Made by a program: the position numbers and the translations under genes. The notes beneath the pieces were generated by a model. It searched no databases. It saw only the letters and a program-made list of their open reading frames with translations, and was not told the origin of the DNA. Positions 38,357 through 48,100 of a stretch of 64,000 nucleotides of DNA are shown here, in pieces. Positions within the stretch are counted from its first letter, which is position 1. The number at the start of each line of letters is the position of its first letter. The stretch is from Zygosaccharomyces rouxii (lineage: Eukaryota; Ascomycota; Saccharomycetes; Saccharomycetales; Saccharomycetaceae), in the NCBI RefSeq assembly GCF_000026365.1, contig NC_012993.1:62001-126000 (forward strand). Reading direction: 5' to 3'.

Positions 38357-39844
38357 CTACAAACCCTCAAACTTGGCAATACCGTTGTCAGGACGCTTGT
38401 TCTTTTTCAATTTTTCCTTTCTCTTTCTCTTGTTGGATATCTTTTTATCTTCCTCCTGTTTGTCACCATTATCTTTCTCTTGCTCATTTTCTTCGATTTC
38501 TTTATCTAATTCAGCAATTAGCTCTTCCCTTGATAGACCAACTTTACCGGATTCTTTGCCACCGCTGTCGCTATCGTCACTATCACCGCCATTAGCATCG
38601 CTATCGCTGCCGCCGGCATCGCTGTCATTGGCTTCGCTATCATTGGCATCGCTACCATCGGCATCGCTGTCATTGGCATCGCTGTCGCTGTCGCTATCGC
38701 TGTCGCTACTGGCACTACCACCTTCACTTTCAACTTCATCGTTTTGTTCGGTATCTGTATTCCAAATTAATATACTATCCATACCTCCTGATACTAGACG
38801 ATATTCGTAATCTAAATCTAAAAACCCAACCTCATCCATTTCGCTATGCTCTCTAACTTCTACGACTTGGCCACGTTTGGTGTCCACCTTGTACAACCTC
38901 CCATTAGACACACCACACCAAACACAGTTATCATCTCGTAGAGTGGGCACTACAGCATCAATACTCTCTCCTTTAGAAACTTTAATTCTGTTTACTTGGT
39001 CCTCCAAATCGTTCTTTTCAGGCTTCCAAACAGTCAATACACCTTCACCCATACCACAAACAACGGTATCGCCAGATTCTGGATCTACAAATGTACCACA
39101 TAGGATTTCATCCTCTTGGTCATCACTAACAAGTACCTTGCGCTTCTCTTCCGGAGTATCTTCAGTATCATCTTCGTTTGATACACGAGAATCCCAATAA
39201 GCTAGAGTAGTTTGACCCAAAGAGATGTACTTATGTACAGACCTTTTAGTGAATTGGAAAATATCATTAATGGCATCACCTCCGTGGATCTTGATGATTT
39301 TATTCTTCAACTTCAAAGTATCGTTATCCAGAACGAGAACGTTGCCCTCTTCATCACCAAGTAAAAGATATGGATGAGTTCCTGAATGAACCAACTTGGT
39401 GAATTTAGACCCATGGCCTTGTAGATCTACTTTTTTCAAAACTTTACCATTTTCTGCACTAGCTTTCTTCAAAATGTTATCAGTACCAACACTGTAAACG
39501 TATTCACCTTCAGCATCTAAACAGAGACATCTGACACTACCACGATGACGTCTTGTCTTCCACACAATACGGATCCCGCTAACGTCAGCACTTTCAGCAT
39601 CTAACTGTAACCATGGTTTAGAATTGATTTCTTTACCTTGTGATTTACGTTCTTGTAAAAGCTTATCAAGAATGCTAGCATCGTATTCGTGACAGTAAAG
39701 ATGCCCCGTAGCCAATCCGCTATAGATTAATGGACGTGAGGGGTGGCATGCCATTTGGAATAGTGGTTCCCCATAACGCAATTCCAGTAGAGGAAGCGAA
39801 TCGGGGTTTATAGCTACACCAGCGTTCTCCTTCTTCTTAGCCAT
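38357..39844 (-). CDS. JIP5: WD-repeat ribosome-biogenesis protein Jip5
   Basis: 495 residues from the ATG at 39842-39844 (MAKKKENAG), against 492 in S. cerevisiae; the frame runs 16 codons further to a non-ATG codon. The WD40 beta-propeller fills about residues 20-360, with repeats such as HRGSVRCLCLDAEGEYVYSV and LLGDEEGNVLVLDNDTL. It is followed by an Asp/Ser/Asn-rich tract at about 375-428, then a basic Lys-rich tail. Jip5 is an essential nucleolar protein linked to 60S subunit assembly. The promoter carries both a GATGAG (PAC) array and an RRPE-like GAAAAATTTCA, the paired signature of ribosome-biogenesis genes. Orthologue of YPR169W. Confidence 0.95.
   Translation of the reverse strand: MAKKKENAGVAINPDSLPLLELRYGEPLFQMACHPSRPLIYSGLATGHLYCHEYDASILDKLLQERKSQGKEINSKPWLQLDAESADVSGIRIVWKTRRHRGSVRCLCLDAEGEYVYSVGTDNILKKASAENGKVLKKVDLQGHGSKFTKLVHSGTHPYLLLGDEEGNVLVLDNDTLKLKNKIIKIHGGDAINDIFQFTKRSVHKYISLGQTTLAYWDSRVSNEDDTEDTPEEKRKVLVSDDQEDEILCGTFVDPESGDTVVCGMGEGVLTVWKPEKNDLEDQVNRIKVSKGESIDAVVPTLRDDNCVWCGVSNGRLYKVDTKRGQVVEVREHSEMDEVGFLDLDYEYRLVSGGMDSILIWNTDTEQNDEVESEGGSASSDSDSDSDSDANDSDADGSDANDSEANDSDAGGSDSDANGGDSDDSDSGGKESGKVGLSREELIAELDKEIEENEQEKDNGDKQEEDKKISNKRKRKEKLKKNKRPDNGIAKFEGL
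38560..38716. repeat. Imperfect GCNATC/GACAGC-type triplet repeats in JIP5
   Basis: The plus strand repeats units such as GCATCGCT and TCATTGGC, encoding alternating Asp, Ser, Asn, Ala and Gly on the minus strand. This is a short coding minisatellite and a likely length-variable region. Confidence 0.75.
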
Positions 39845-39923
39845 ATGAGTAGAGCCACGACAGAGCCTATTGGGATAGATGGATGGCTTCAATGTGCACT
39901 ATTCGCATTAGAATTTACCACTA

Positions 39924-39984
39924 TCTCATCTCATCTCATCGATTCCTCTAATGGGGGAAAGTGAAAAATTTCAATGTGCACGTG
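39924..39984. promoter_or_regulatory. PAC array, RRPE and CACGTG in the JIP5 promoter
   Basis: CTCATC is repeated three times and then CGAT (about 39925-39943); the complement gives ATCGATGAGATGAGATGAG. An RRPE-like TGAAAAATTTCA lies at 39962-39973 and CACGTG at 39979-39984. PAC plus RRPE marks the ribosome-biogenesis regulon in S. cerevisiae. The cluster is 80-140 nt upstream of JIP5. A looser ATCTCATCTCAACTCATCC lies at about 40077-40095. Confidence 0.65.
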
Positions 39985-40095
39985 ACACACGCATACACAT
40001 ACGCATAATTGAGCATTCCGGTCTTAAAAGGCTATCTCAGTGGGGCCAATCCATCTTCTAGTCCATCTTGATTCCCATCTCATCTCAACTCATCC

Positions 40096-40572
40096 TTATG
40101 CATTCAGCTCGGTGTCGTGGTTTGTACTTCCCCCAGTTCTCTCTACAATACCTTGAACGCTTTGCTCCAAATCTGGGAACTCTTCTGCGATTTTCTCAGC
40201 CAAAGAATCTCTCAACTGTCTCAATCCATTCATTTTTGCCCTCTGATATTGATTAGACCTTCTAATGGCCTCGACGAATTCTCTTGTATAGATATCAGGA
40301 TTACGCCCATCTTCAATGTACTGCAATACTTCCATAGGGATGTTCAACTTGTGCAATTGAGAAGTAGGATCATTACTGCGTTGGTTTAATTTCAGTAGAC
40401 GATCCACATTACGTCTCAAGTTGGTAACCATACCTTGAGTGGCCTCTTGAGTACCGGGGAAATCATACACAGAGACACCAAGTTCGATGAAAGATTCTAT
40501 GATGTTAACCACCTGCTGTTCGGTAGTTTGCAATTCATCCTGGATACCAGCAAGCTCAGCAGCGTTTTGCAT
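40096..40572 (-). CDS. NUT2: Mediator middle-module subunit Med10 (Nut2)
   Basis: 158 residues (157 in S. cerevisiae). The helical Med10 domain begins [18 protein letters not shown], followed by the conserved [20 protein letters not shown] segment near residues 78-97, which is the family signature. The C-terminus is predicted to be helical and contacts Med14 or the middle module. Nut2 is an essential Mediator subunit that bridges activators, including Gcn4, and RNA polymerase II. Orthologue of YPR168W. It lies head to head with MET16, about 355 nt apart. Confidence 0.95.
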   Translation of the reverse strand: MQNAAELAGIQDELQTTEQQVVNIIESFIELGVSVYDFPGTQEATQGMVTNLRRNVDRLLKLNQRSNDPTSQLHKLNIPMEVLQYIEDGRNPDIYTREFVEAIRRSNQYQRAKMNGLRQLRDSLAEKIAEEFPDLEQSVQGIVERTGGSTNHDTELNA

Positions 40573-40928
40573 TGATAAGATTCCTTGAGGATTTCCGTAT
40601 ATTCAGGCACTTCTAATGAGTTTAAATGGAAGAAAGCGAACTGGTTTAAAGACTCGCCTACTAGTAGAAATCGCACAAGATATGGAAAGGAGCAGATCTC
40701 TGGTGGAATCGACACTTCTCGACCTTCCAGATCGATTAAAATGGATCAATTAGTGCTATCTTGTTACCTTTCATCAAGTAAGCAAAATCATGTGATCTGT
40801 GCTGTGGCATCTGATAGTTGCTTTGTAACATGAGCCCATGTTGAACTTAATCGACACATCATGCCAACGGACCTCATTAGAGTTTGATTAGCTTTTCACC
40901 ATCTCTCCCAAGGCTAAGAAATCACAGT
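40573..40928. other. Intergenic: NUT2 / MET16 shared promoter
   Basis: A CTGTGGC at 40802-40808 fits the Met31/Met32 core, 121 nt before MET16. A TCATGTGAT (about 40788-40796) is one base from a Cbf1 CACGTG site. No further gene supported. Confidence 0.55.
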
Positions 40929-41723
40929 ATGGTTGAATCGATGAGTTACCACCTAAACGACGGTACGGTTGTGACCCAAGAGCAACTGGATCATTGGAAC
41001 CAAGGTCTATCCAGTCTGCAGAGCCCACAGCAGGTACTACAATGGGCTCTATTGACCTTTCCACATCTGTGTCAAACCACAGCGTTTGGATTAACTGGCC
41101 TGGCCACCGTCGATATGTTGGACAAATTGACAGATTCTAAGATGGTTCCATTAATCTTTATCGACACTCTACATCAGTTCCCACAAACTCTAGACCTCTT
41201 AAAGAAGGTGGAAGACCGCTACTATGCACCTTCTGGTCAAAAGGTTCACATTTTCAAACCACAAGGTTGTAATACAGAGGTGGAATTTGCCCAAATGCAT
41301 GGTGATTTCCTTTGGGATCTAGATGAGGAAAAATACGATTTCTTGGTCAAAGTGGAGCCTGCTCACAGAGCCTATAAAGAACTAAAATGTGCTGCGGTTT
41401 TGACTGGACGTCGTAAGACTCAAGGAACCTCGAGATCACAATTACAATTTATTGAACTAGATGCCTTAAATGGGATCGTTAAGATCAACCCGCTAGCCCT
41501 ATGGGATTTTAACCAAGTGAATAACTACATCAGGGAGAACAACGTTCCATATAACGAATTACTTGACCTCGGTTACAAATCAATTGGTGATTATCACTCT
41601 ACGCAACCGGTTAAAGAAGGTGAGGATGAGCGTGCGGGACGTTGGAAGGGCAAGACAAAGACTGAGTGCGGCCTACATGAAACGAGTAGATTTGCTCAGT
41701 ACTTGAACGCTTCTCGGACTTAA
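40929..41723 (+). CDS. MET16: PAPS reductase
   Basis: 264 residues from the first ATG (40929); a second ATG at 40941 (MSYHLNDG) aligns better with the S. cerevisiae start (261 aa). The frame extends upstream only through a TTG. The ATP-pyrophosphatase-type fold is seen in TTAFGLTGLATVDML and FIDTLHQFPQT. The KTECGLHET motif near the C-terminus holds the catalytic Cys that forms a sulfocysteine intermediate. GRRKTQGTSRSQL binds phosphate. The enzyme reduces 3'-phosphoadenylyl sulfate to sulfite with thioredoxin in sulfate assimilation. Family promoters respond to Met4 with Cbf1/Met31/32, and a Met31/32-like site is present. Orthologue of YPR167C. Confidence 0.97.
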   Translation: MVESMSYHLNDGTVVTQEQLDHWNQGLSSLQSPQQVLQWALLTFPHLCQTTAFGLTGLATVDMLDKLTDSKMVPLIFIDTLHQFPQTLDLLKKVEDRYYAPSGQKVHIFKPQGCNTEVEFAQMHGDFLWDLDEEKYDFLVKVEPAHRAYKELKCAAVLTGRRKTQGTSRSQLQFIELDALNGIVKINPLALWDFNQVNNYIRENNVPYNELLDLGYKSIGDYHSTQPVKEGEDERAGRWKGKTKTECGLHETSRFAQYLNASRT

Positions 41724-42048
41724 ACTTTGTAGTATTATATTTATTTTTTGTGTCGTCTGTAATTAATCGTTGATGAATTGATAAAGAGCTATGGGCATGA
41801 GCTGATACTTGGCAGGTAGACATTTTGGACGTCCAGGATCTCGATAAAATTGGTATGAAGGGCAGAACAGCACTAGATGGGGGTCCATAATCCATATTCT
41901 ATCCATTCTTATCGAGTTTCCACGTGACCGCTGGTGGTTTTCTTAAGCCCATCGGTATCAAAAACTTGGACGCAGTATTAAAGTACTACTGACCAAGTAT
42001 TAAAGAGAATATATTCAGCCCAAAAGGAAATAGCACTCTAGTATCAGG
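41724..42048. other. Intergenic: MET16 3' flank and MRP2 promoter
   Basis: About 325 nt. A CACGTGAC lies at 41921-41928, about 125 nt before MRP2. A repeated AGTATTAAAG (about 41974-42005) precedes MRP2. No gene seen. Confidence 0.5.
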
Positions 42049-42396
42049 ATGGGTAACTTCCGTTTTCCAATCAAGACCAAACTTCCGCCAGGATTCGTCA
42101 ATGCTCGTGTAATCAGAGACAATTTCAAGCGTCAACAGTTTGCGGAGAATGAAGTTACACAAAGAGCACTCAAATACATTGCTCGTAATACGACGTTACC
42201 AGCAAAGGCAAGACTGGAAGCACAGCTAAGACTCTCGGCCGCACCCAACTACATGAGACAGACTCAGATCAAAAACCGTTGTTTCGAAACCGGTAACGCA
42301 AGAGCAGTCTTCAGCGATTTTAGACTCTGCAGAACCCAATTCCGTGAAAAGGCCAAGCAAGGTGATTTGCCTGGCGTCAAGAAAGGTATCTGGTAA
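42049..42396 (+). CDS. MRP2: Mitochondrial small ribosomal subunit protein uS14m
   Basis: 115 residues, the same length as S. cerevisiae Mrp2 (YPR166C). The C-terminal block [27 protein letters not shown] carries the uS14 signature without zinc-binding cysteines, as in eubacterial-type S14 of the long form. The C-terminus LPGVKKGIW is strongly conserved among S14 proteins. The protein is nuclear-encoded, imported into mitochondria and sits in the head of the 37S subunit. The N-terminus is basic and may act as the import signal. Convergent with the RHO1-like gene; the stops are about 75 nt apart. Confidence 0.97.
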   Translation: MGNFRFPIKTKLPPGFVNARVIRDNFKRQQFAENEVTQRALKYIARNTTLPAKARLEAQLRLSAAPNYMRQTQIKNRCFETGNARAVFSDFRLCRTQFREKAKQGDLPGVKKGIW

Positions 42397-42470
42397 AATA
42401 GGTTTATGTTTGTTTTGTTTTTTGTTTGTTTCTCTTTACAAAGAAATAGAATTCTGTAAATATCATTTAA

Positions 42471-43133
42471 TCATAAGATTACACATTTCTTCTTCTTCTT
42501 CTGTTCCTTCTTAGCCATCTGTTTCTGTTCCTTCTTCGACTTCTTATTATTTTGCTTACCCATTAAACTTGCCCTAGTAGCAGCTTCGAACACTTCTCTA
42601 ACCCCCATACCGGTCTTTGCACTACACTCACAGAAGCTCACGGCACCCATGGTTTCAGCAGCATTTTGACCCGTTGCATGAGAGACTGGTTCCTGACCAG
42701 CTTCTCTCAAACTTTCGACAATTCTTGGATCATCCCTCAAATCTGCCTTACAACCGACCAAGACAAATGGTACACCTTGACAGAAGTGTAACACTTCACT
42801 AACCCATTTCTCCATGACATTATCAAGTGAATCGGGCAAATCAACAGAGTAACAAACTAAAACCACATTGGAATCAGGATACGAAAGTGGTCTCAGTCGG
42901 TCGTAATCTTCTTGGCCTGCAGTATCCCAAAGTGCCAATTCCACATGTCTACCGTCAACTTCGACATCTGCCACATAATTATCGAACACTGTTGGTACAT
43001 AAACTTCAGGAAATTTACCCTTAGCAAAAACGATTAGAAGACTTGTTTTACCACAAGCACCGTCACCGACAATAACCAACTTACGACGTACACTTTGTGT
43101 ACCTGCTGCTCCTGGTAGATTGCTCATACTCAT
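42471..43133 (-). CDS. Rho1-type GTPase, tandem paralogue of RHO1
   Basis: 220 residues. The G1 loop GDGACGKT is at 23-30, switch I PTVFDNY at about 47-53 and switch [19 protein letters not shown]. The C-terminus has a very Lys-rich tail and the CaaX box CVIL, a geranylgeranylation signal. By hand count it differs from the adjacent RHO1 product at about 36 of 175 aligned positions. The changes cluster after the second third (around [24 protein letters not shown]), and switch I has Asp where RHO1 has Glu. All GTP-binding motifs are intact, so it looks functional. S. cerevisiae has one gene (RHO1, YPR165W) here; tandem RHO1 pairs are known in Ashbya gossypii. Role inferred: cell-wall integrity or a divided share of Rho1 duties. 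Confidence 0.92.
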   Translation of the reverse strand: MSMSNLPGAAGTQSVRRKLVIVGDGACGKTSLLIVFAKGKFPEVYVPTVFDNYVADVEVDGRHVELALWDTAGQEDYDRLRPLSYPDSNVVLVCYSVDLPDSLDNVMEKWVSEVLHFCQGVPFVLVGCKADLRDDPRIVESLREAGQEPVSHATGQNAAETMGAVSFCECSAKTGMGVREVFEAATRASLMGKQNNKKSKKEQKQMAKKEQKKKKKCVIL

Positions 43134-43650
43134 ATTTCTATTGAGATGAATTGGCTTTTGTAAACAATGTCAAAGGTTGCTTAGTTCTATCTGTTGTGTT
43201 AGTAGTAACAAGGACGCGGTCCAAAATTAAAGCGTTATCATTTCACATTTCAGCCTCTTTGTATACCAAACATGCTACAAAGGGAAGCGCAATCACATCG
43301 AGCGATCCGGACGTCTGGACGCCCTGGGTCAAGGATGTTAGGCACGAGACCTGGATCACAAGATACTAAGACTCAGCCAAGACTCGAGCAAGACCACTAC
43401 ACTACACTCTACATAATTTGATCTAGCTTTAATCGAATTCAATATTTTCTTATTATACCAAAAAATTACGGGCTTCCACTACAATAACTACTACAATTAT
43501 TATCACCAGTACTACTACCACTACTACTATTACTCTTGCTGCTATTACTGCTAATAGTACCTTGCGTTAAAACAATAATAATAATAATAATAATAATAAC
43601 AATATTATTTTTTTTTTCTTTCTTTCGTTCTTTCTTAAATCAATCTATCC
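43134..43650. other. Intergenic between the RHO1 pair
   Basis: About 520 nt: promoter of the RHO1-like gene and 3' region of RHO1. The left half is unremarkable. The right half is low-complexity, with ACT/CTA-type triplets (43508-43535) and an ATA run. Confidence 0.6.
43573..43600. repeat. ATA trinucleotide run 3' of RHO1
   Basis: About nine AAT/ATA units, followed by a T10-type pyrimidine tract (43608-43636). It lies about 50-80 nt beyond the RHO1 stop codon, in its likely 3' UTR or terminator. Confidence 0.8.
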
Positions 43651-44289
43651 TTACAACAAGACACACTTTCTCTTCTTCTTCTTTTCTTGTGGAGCTTTTT
43701 CCTTCTTTTGCTTACCATTTTGTTTACTTCTGCCCATCAAACTTGCTCTGGTAGCAGCTTCAAAAACCTCTCTGACACCGTAACCTGTCTTGGCAGAACA
43801 TTCGTAATATCCGGTTGCACCGATTTGATCCGCCACGCTTTGACCCTCTGCTGAGGAGACTGGTTGTTGGCCTTCAGCTCTTAGAGCCTCCATGGTTTGT
43901 GGGTCGTTTCTTAAATCGACTTTGCAACCAACAAGGATAATTGGCACACCTTGGCAGAAATGTAGGACCTCTGCAATCCATTTCTCTTGGACGTTTTCTA
44001 AGGAATCTGGCAAATCGATTGAGAAACAGATCAAAACAACGTTGGAATCTGGATAAGATAGGGGTCTTAAACGATCGTAATCTTCTTGGCCTGCAGTATC
44101 CCATAGAGCCAGTTCGACGCGACGTCCATCGACCTCCACATCAGCAACGTAGTTTTCAAAAACTGTAGGCACGTAGACCTCAGGGAATTGACCCTTGGAG
44201 AAAACGATCAAAAGACAGGTCTTACCACAAGCACCATCACCAACGATAACTAGCTTCCTTCTAATACTATTACCAACCTGTTGAGACAT
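43651..44289 (-). CDS. RHO1: Rho-family GTPase Rho1
   Basis: 212 residues (209 in S. cerevisiae). The G1 loop GDGACGKT is at 17-24, switch I PTVFENY at 41-47, switch [19 protein letters not shown], the GCKVDL region takes the place of the NKxD base-specificity loop, and ECSAKTG is the last G-motif. A polybasic tail precedes the CaaX box CVLL. The GTPase domain is nearly the same as S. cerevisiae Rho1, so this copy, and not its neighbour, is the conserved orthologue of YPR165W. Rho1 at the plasma membrane activates Pkc1, the beta-1,3-glucan synthase Fks1 and formins, and controls cell-wall integrity and secretion. Confidence 0.97.
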   Translation of the reverse strand: MSQQVGNSIRRKLVIVGDGACGKTCLLIVFSKGQFPEVYVPTVFENYVADVEVDGRRVELALWDTAGQEDYDRLRPLSYPDSNVVLICFSIDLPDSLENVQEKWIAEVLHFCQGVPIILVGCKVDLRNDPQTMEALRAEGQQPVSSAEGQSVADQIGATGYYECSAKTGYGVREVFEAATRASLMGRSKQNGKQKKEKAPQEKKKKRKCVLL

Positions 44290-45195
44290 TGATATAGAGT
44301 TTTGAATTTTGTAATGCGAAATGCGTATGAGTTTATTCTTTTATTTTTCTTCCCTCAGTGTCTGAAAAACTTCCGATTTTTTCTTAACTTCTCACCACAC
44401 ACAGTCTATTTTATTTGCTAAAGGGAATAGGATTTCTAAATCCTTTTCTTTATATTGGTCACAGTTTTAAACCGTTTGTTGTAGTTGTAACAGTTTGACG
44501 TTTGGTTGTCCTTTGTTTTTGTGAGTGCTGAGTCGAGTCGATTCGGGCAACGTTGTAAGCGATGAATCCTTGAAAAATTTTGCTGAAACAAGAGGGAAAA
44601 AAAAATTTCCAAGAGTTAAAAACAAGATTAAAATACTGTCAGAAACGGTATTAATTTGGTTCAAACGGCCACAAGAGTAATTTTATCGAGATCTACGTAC
44701 TAATTTTAACATATGTGCGAATTTCCAGGGCTCAATTGCGTGTACTAGAGCTGCAATTGGATTTTTTCTGTTTCCTCTTGAACTTGCTTGCTAATCAATC
44801 TTGCATGGAATTTTTGTTCTAAATAAAGCTTTTGATCTTCAAATTGGGTAGATCTATACATGTGGAAGAAAATGTGGGAAAATGTATACTGAAACAATCG
44901 GAGGGAAGAATGGGAGGGTAGGCCGATTCAGGTATGCATTGTCACGTGATTTTTAGGATGTAGAGCAGTCAATGCTTTAAGAACAGTGAGTCGGCAGGTT
45001 CTGCAATCCAATGCTACTCGAGCATGTCAGTTCTGCGAGTTTTCAGTTCTTTACTCTTATCACTTAGCTCTTTGTTTATATTTAACGTTTAGTTCCTCTT
45101 TCTGTCGTTCTGGTCCGCTTAGCTGAAAAGCGAAGTATTCTCCCTCTGGAGCATAACAAGACAAATATGCAATTCTGTAATTCTTTTCTACGTAC
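44290..45195. other. Intergenic: RHO1 promoter and MMS1 3' flank
   Basis: About 900 nt without a supportable gene. A 65-codon frame at 44467-44664 shows no family character. CACGTG occurs at 44943-44948. Several pyrimidine-rich and AT-rich runs lie near 44340-44400 and 44590. This is a large gap for this genome, so a long promoter or an unannotated transcript is possible. Confidence 0.5.
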
Positions 45196-48100
45196 CTACA
45201 ACCACGGCCACTCTTTAACACGGCCTTCACTATCTATGGTACAGATTCCGGATTCTGTTATCTTTGGTGCAACATGCCCTGCAATCGGTTTCTTTAAAAT
45301 GTTAACGACACCATCACCTATTTTCTCATGATCCTTTTGTAAATTTTGGTAAAATCCACGGAAAATGAGGACAGATCCATCCATTGTTAATACGAAGAGC
45401 TTTTTCTCCTCGGAACTGTATCTAATATCCTTGATTGATTTATCCAAATTAATCACCTGATATGGCTTGCGAAATCTTGATGATGAAATGGATTCCGCCA
45501 GGTCAGATGTGTTAAATAGACAACCCAACGCTTCGGATCCAGTTGCCTGAGTGGAGTCAGTGTTGAAGGGAAAATTATAATCACTTCTTCTACCAAATGC
45601 ATCGGTTTCATCCATTTCATCCATGTCATCGGTATCTAACATATCCTCATCACTGTCAGATTCTCGATCGTTCTCTTCATGTTCACCAGCTTCGTATTCC
45701 ATGTCAACATCATCAAATTCCCAATCTTCGTTTGATGCAAATCTTGGCCCATTAATGATACGATCCAAAAAATCACGATAATTACCATCCCAATTATCAC
45801 CTCTTCTAGCAAGCCTTAATCCAATGGGACCTCCGTTGTCATCGTCTTCATCTTCGTCATCTTCATCTTCCTCGTCCTCATCGAGTTCAATTCGATAAAA
45901 ATCGCCTTCCTCTCTTCTTTGAATATCATCCACAACAGCCGCATCATAAAGGACATCACCTTTAGAGGAATCTGAATCGCTTTCGCGGTTTAAACAAATA
46001 TCATCCCTGTTGCAAAATAACAATTCTGATAAATGATCTGATCTTCCTTCACAGCTCACCGCTACTACAAACGAGTCCGTTCCAATGGGACATATTTTCT
46101 CGATCTTCGAGGCGGCTGGCATCTTTATGGCGATCGCCATTGGTCTCTTTAGTGCTGCTAATCTAAAGAAATCCTTGAACAAAAATAATCTATCATAACC
46201 CTCGCTGACAACAGCAACATCCTTACCACATAGTTTAAAGTCTCGCAGGTGAAGTTCATCTGGAAATTCAAGTTTACTGATTTCTTCCAATTGGTCCAAT
46301 TCGCTAATTCTCATTAACATGAATTGACTGTAAGGTTTCTGGCCCAAAACAGAAACTGATGATGCGACATACACTATGAACTTACCATCCTCTACAGTTT
46401 CAATGCGGTGAAACAGTTCTGCATCAAATTCACGTTGGGTAACCACTTTTACAATTATCCTACCCTTCTGGGGTACCAGACGAACCAGCTTGAGTAGATT
46501 ACCAAAATGCAGCAATAGATGTACATTTTTATCCTCTTTGTTGCTAGGTATTTCTATAACATCGACGAGTTTTGAATTCTTAGGGGTTTTAAGCGCCGTA
46601 GCATCAAGTGAAAGGCTTTTACCGTCAACCAGTTTGATACAGTCCCATTCTCTCGCACGCAAATTCACCACAAGCATACGATTTATCTTTTCTATGAAGA
46701 AAATCCTTTTCAAAGTTTTAGTAGATCTTAATAAGTAATTTGAACTGTTCCACGTGGAATAGAATAACTCAAATACTTCTAACCCATCAGCATAAAGTAC
46801 AAAAACCCTTTTGCTCTTTGCATCAACAGAAACATCCAATATGGGATTAGCTTTACTCTGAAATGGTAACTTCAATTCATAAAATTTATCATCTCCTTCA
46901 TTTTCCGAAGATGATGACATTGAAACTATGGTGATTTCTTGAGGGGAAAAGATAATAACAGCATTATCATCAAAGGGTCTAATTTGAAAATCTCTATCGT
47001 TATACGCCACATTGATATTGCGAAATGAAGAATTTATATGGTCCGCCCCGATTATGTGACCGTCACAACTTTTAGCATATACATGTTCTTTCAATGCCAA
47101 AAATGCGACATTCGGTGCGCAAGTCAATAAGCTTCTAGTATCGTTCCTATCGCTACTGAGAAACAAATCTTCCCACGAGTATTTGACCATACCACGGGAA
47201 TGGGCCAGATAAACGAAAACAGTCCCATCATCCACTTGTGTAATATCAAAGCTAAAGAAGAAAGGGCAAAGACCATCTTTATATTTCTCCGGTTCTCGAT
47301 TCAGATTTTCTTCATAGTCTTCCTTGGTGCCTCGTAATATCTCTTTGAAAAAACCGCTTTGAATAAATGTGGTTGTTTCGCTCAATTCATCGATATTGTT
47401 AATATAGGAAATTTTTAATTGATCAATATTCCAAAGAATCACTCTGGTGCCACAGTAAGCGGCCCCATCAATTTTCCAACCAGGAGAATATTTTTCAATT
47501 TTCTCGTCTTCTGAGGAACCCAATGAATCGACATAAACTGTATCTCTGGTAATCTGAACCATATTATCTCCAGGTGAAAAAAAAATTTCAACATTGTCGC
47601 CAGCGACACTTTGCAATAGATCATCCAATTCCATTGCATTCGATCCAGAAGATGTTACATTCAACAAAAATGCTTTTGACATCGAAATAAGATCTGAAGC
47701 AATGATTAAATAAACTTCAGAATTATTCCCGATCTCCAAACCTTGTAAAAGAGTTTCCCTTAAGTTATCATTGAAGTTCGAACAATTAAAAACCTTTAAA
47801 TTGTTAAAGACTTGGAATTGTCGCAGCTTACAAAGCCCATGCAATTTTTTAACTGGTGCAAAAGTTTGAAGATGAGAAATTGCCATACTGGAGGTCAACC
47901 AGAGTTCTGCTGGAATTCTACTGTTGTTTTTAGGTGGGGAAAACACCATGAGTTTTGAATTCTCCTCTGTAGAACTATCCATGGTATGTTTGAGAAGAAC
48001 TCCATTCAATGGTGAAATAGTTGTATCACTACTCAATTGTTGAATGCATTTAACATCTAGAGTAAGTCGTAAAGTTCGTCCAAAACTTATAACAACAATT

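Noticed and set aside
38373..38810. 145-codon plus-strand frame opposite JIP5
   Set aside because: An antisense shadow of the Asp/Ser repeat; its Leu/Ser composition follows from the repeat.
42471..43133. RHO1-like copy as a pseudogene
   Set aside because: Full length, intact G motifs, intact CaaX box and no frameshift; substitutions are mostly conservative.
44467..44664. 65-codon frame in the RHO1/MMS1 gap
   Set aside because: Short, no family features, and consistent with chance in an AT-rich gap.
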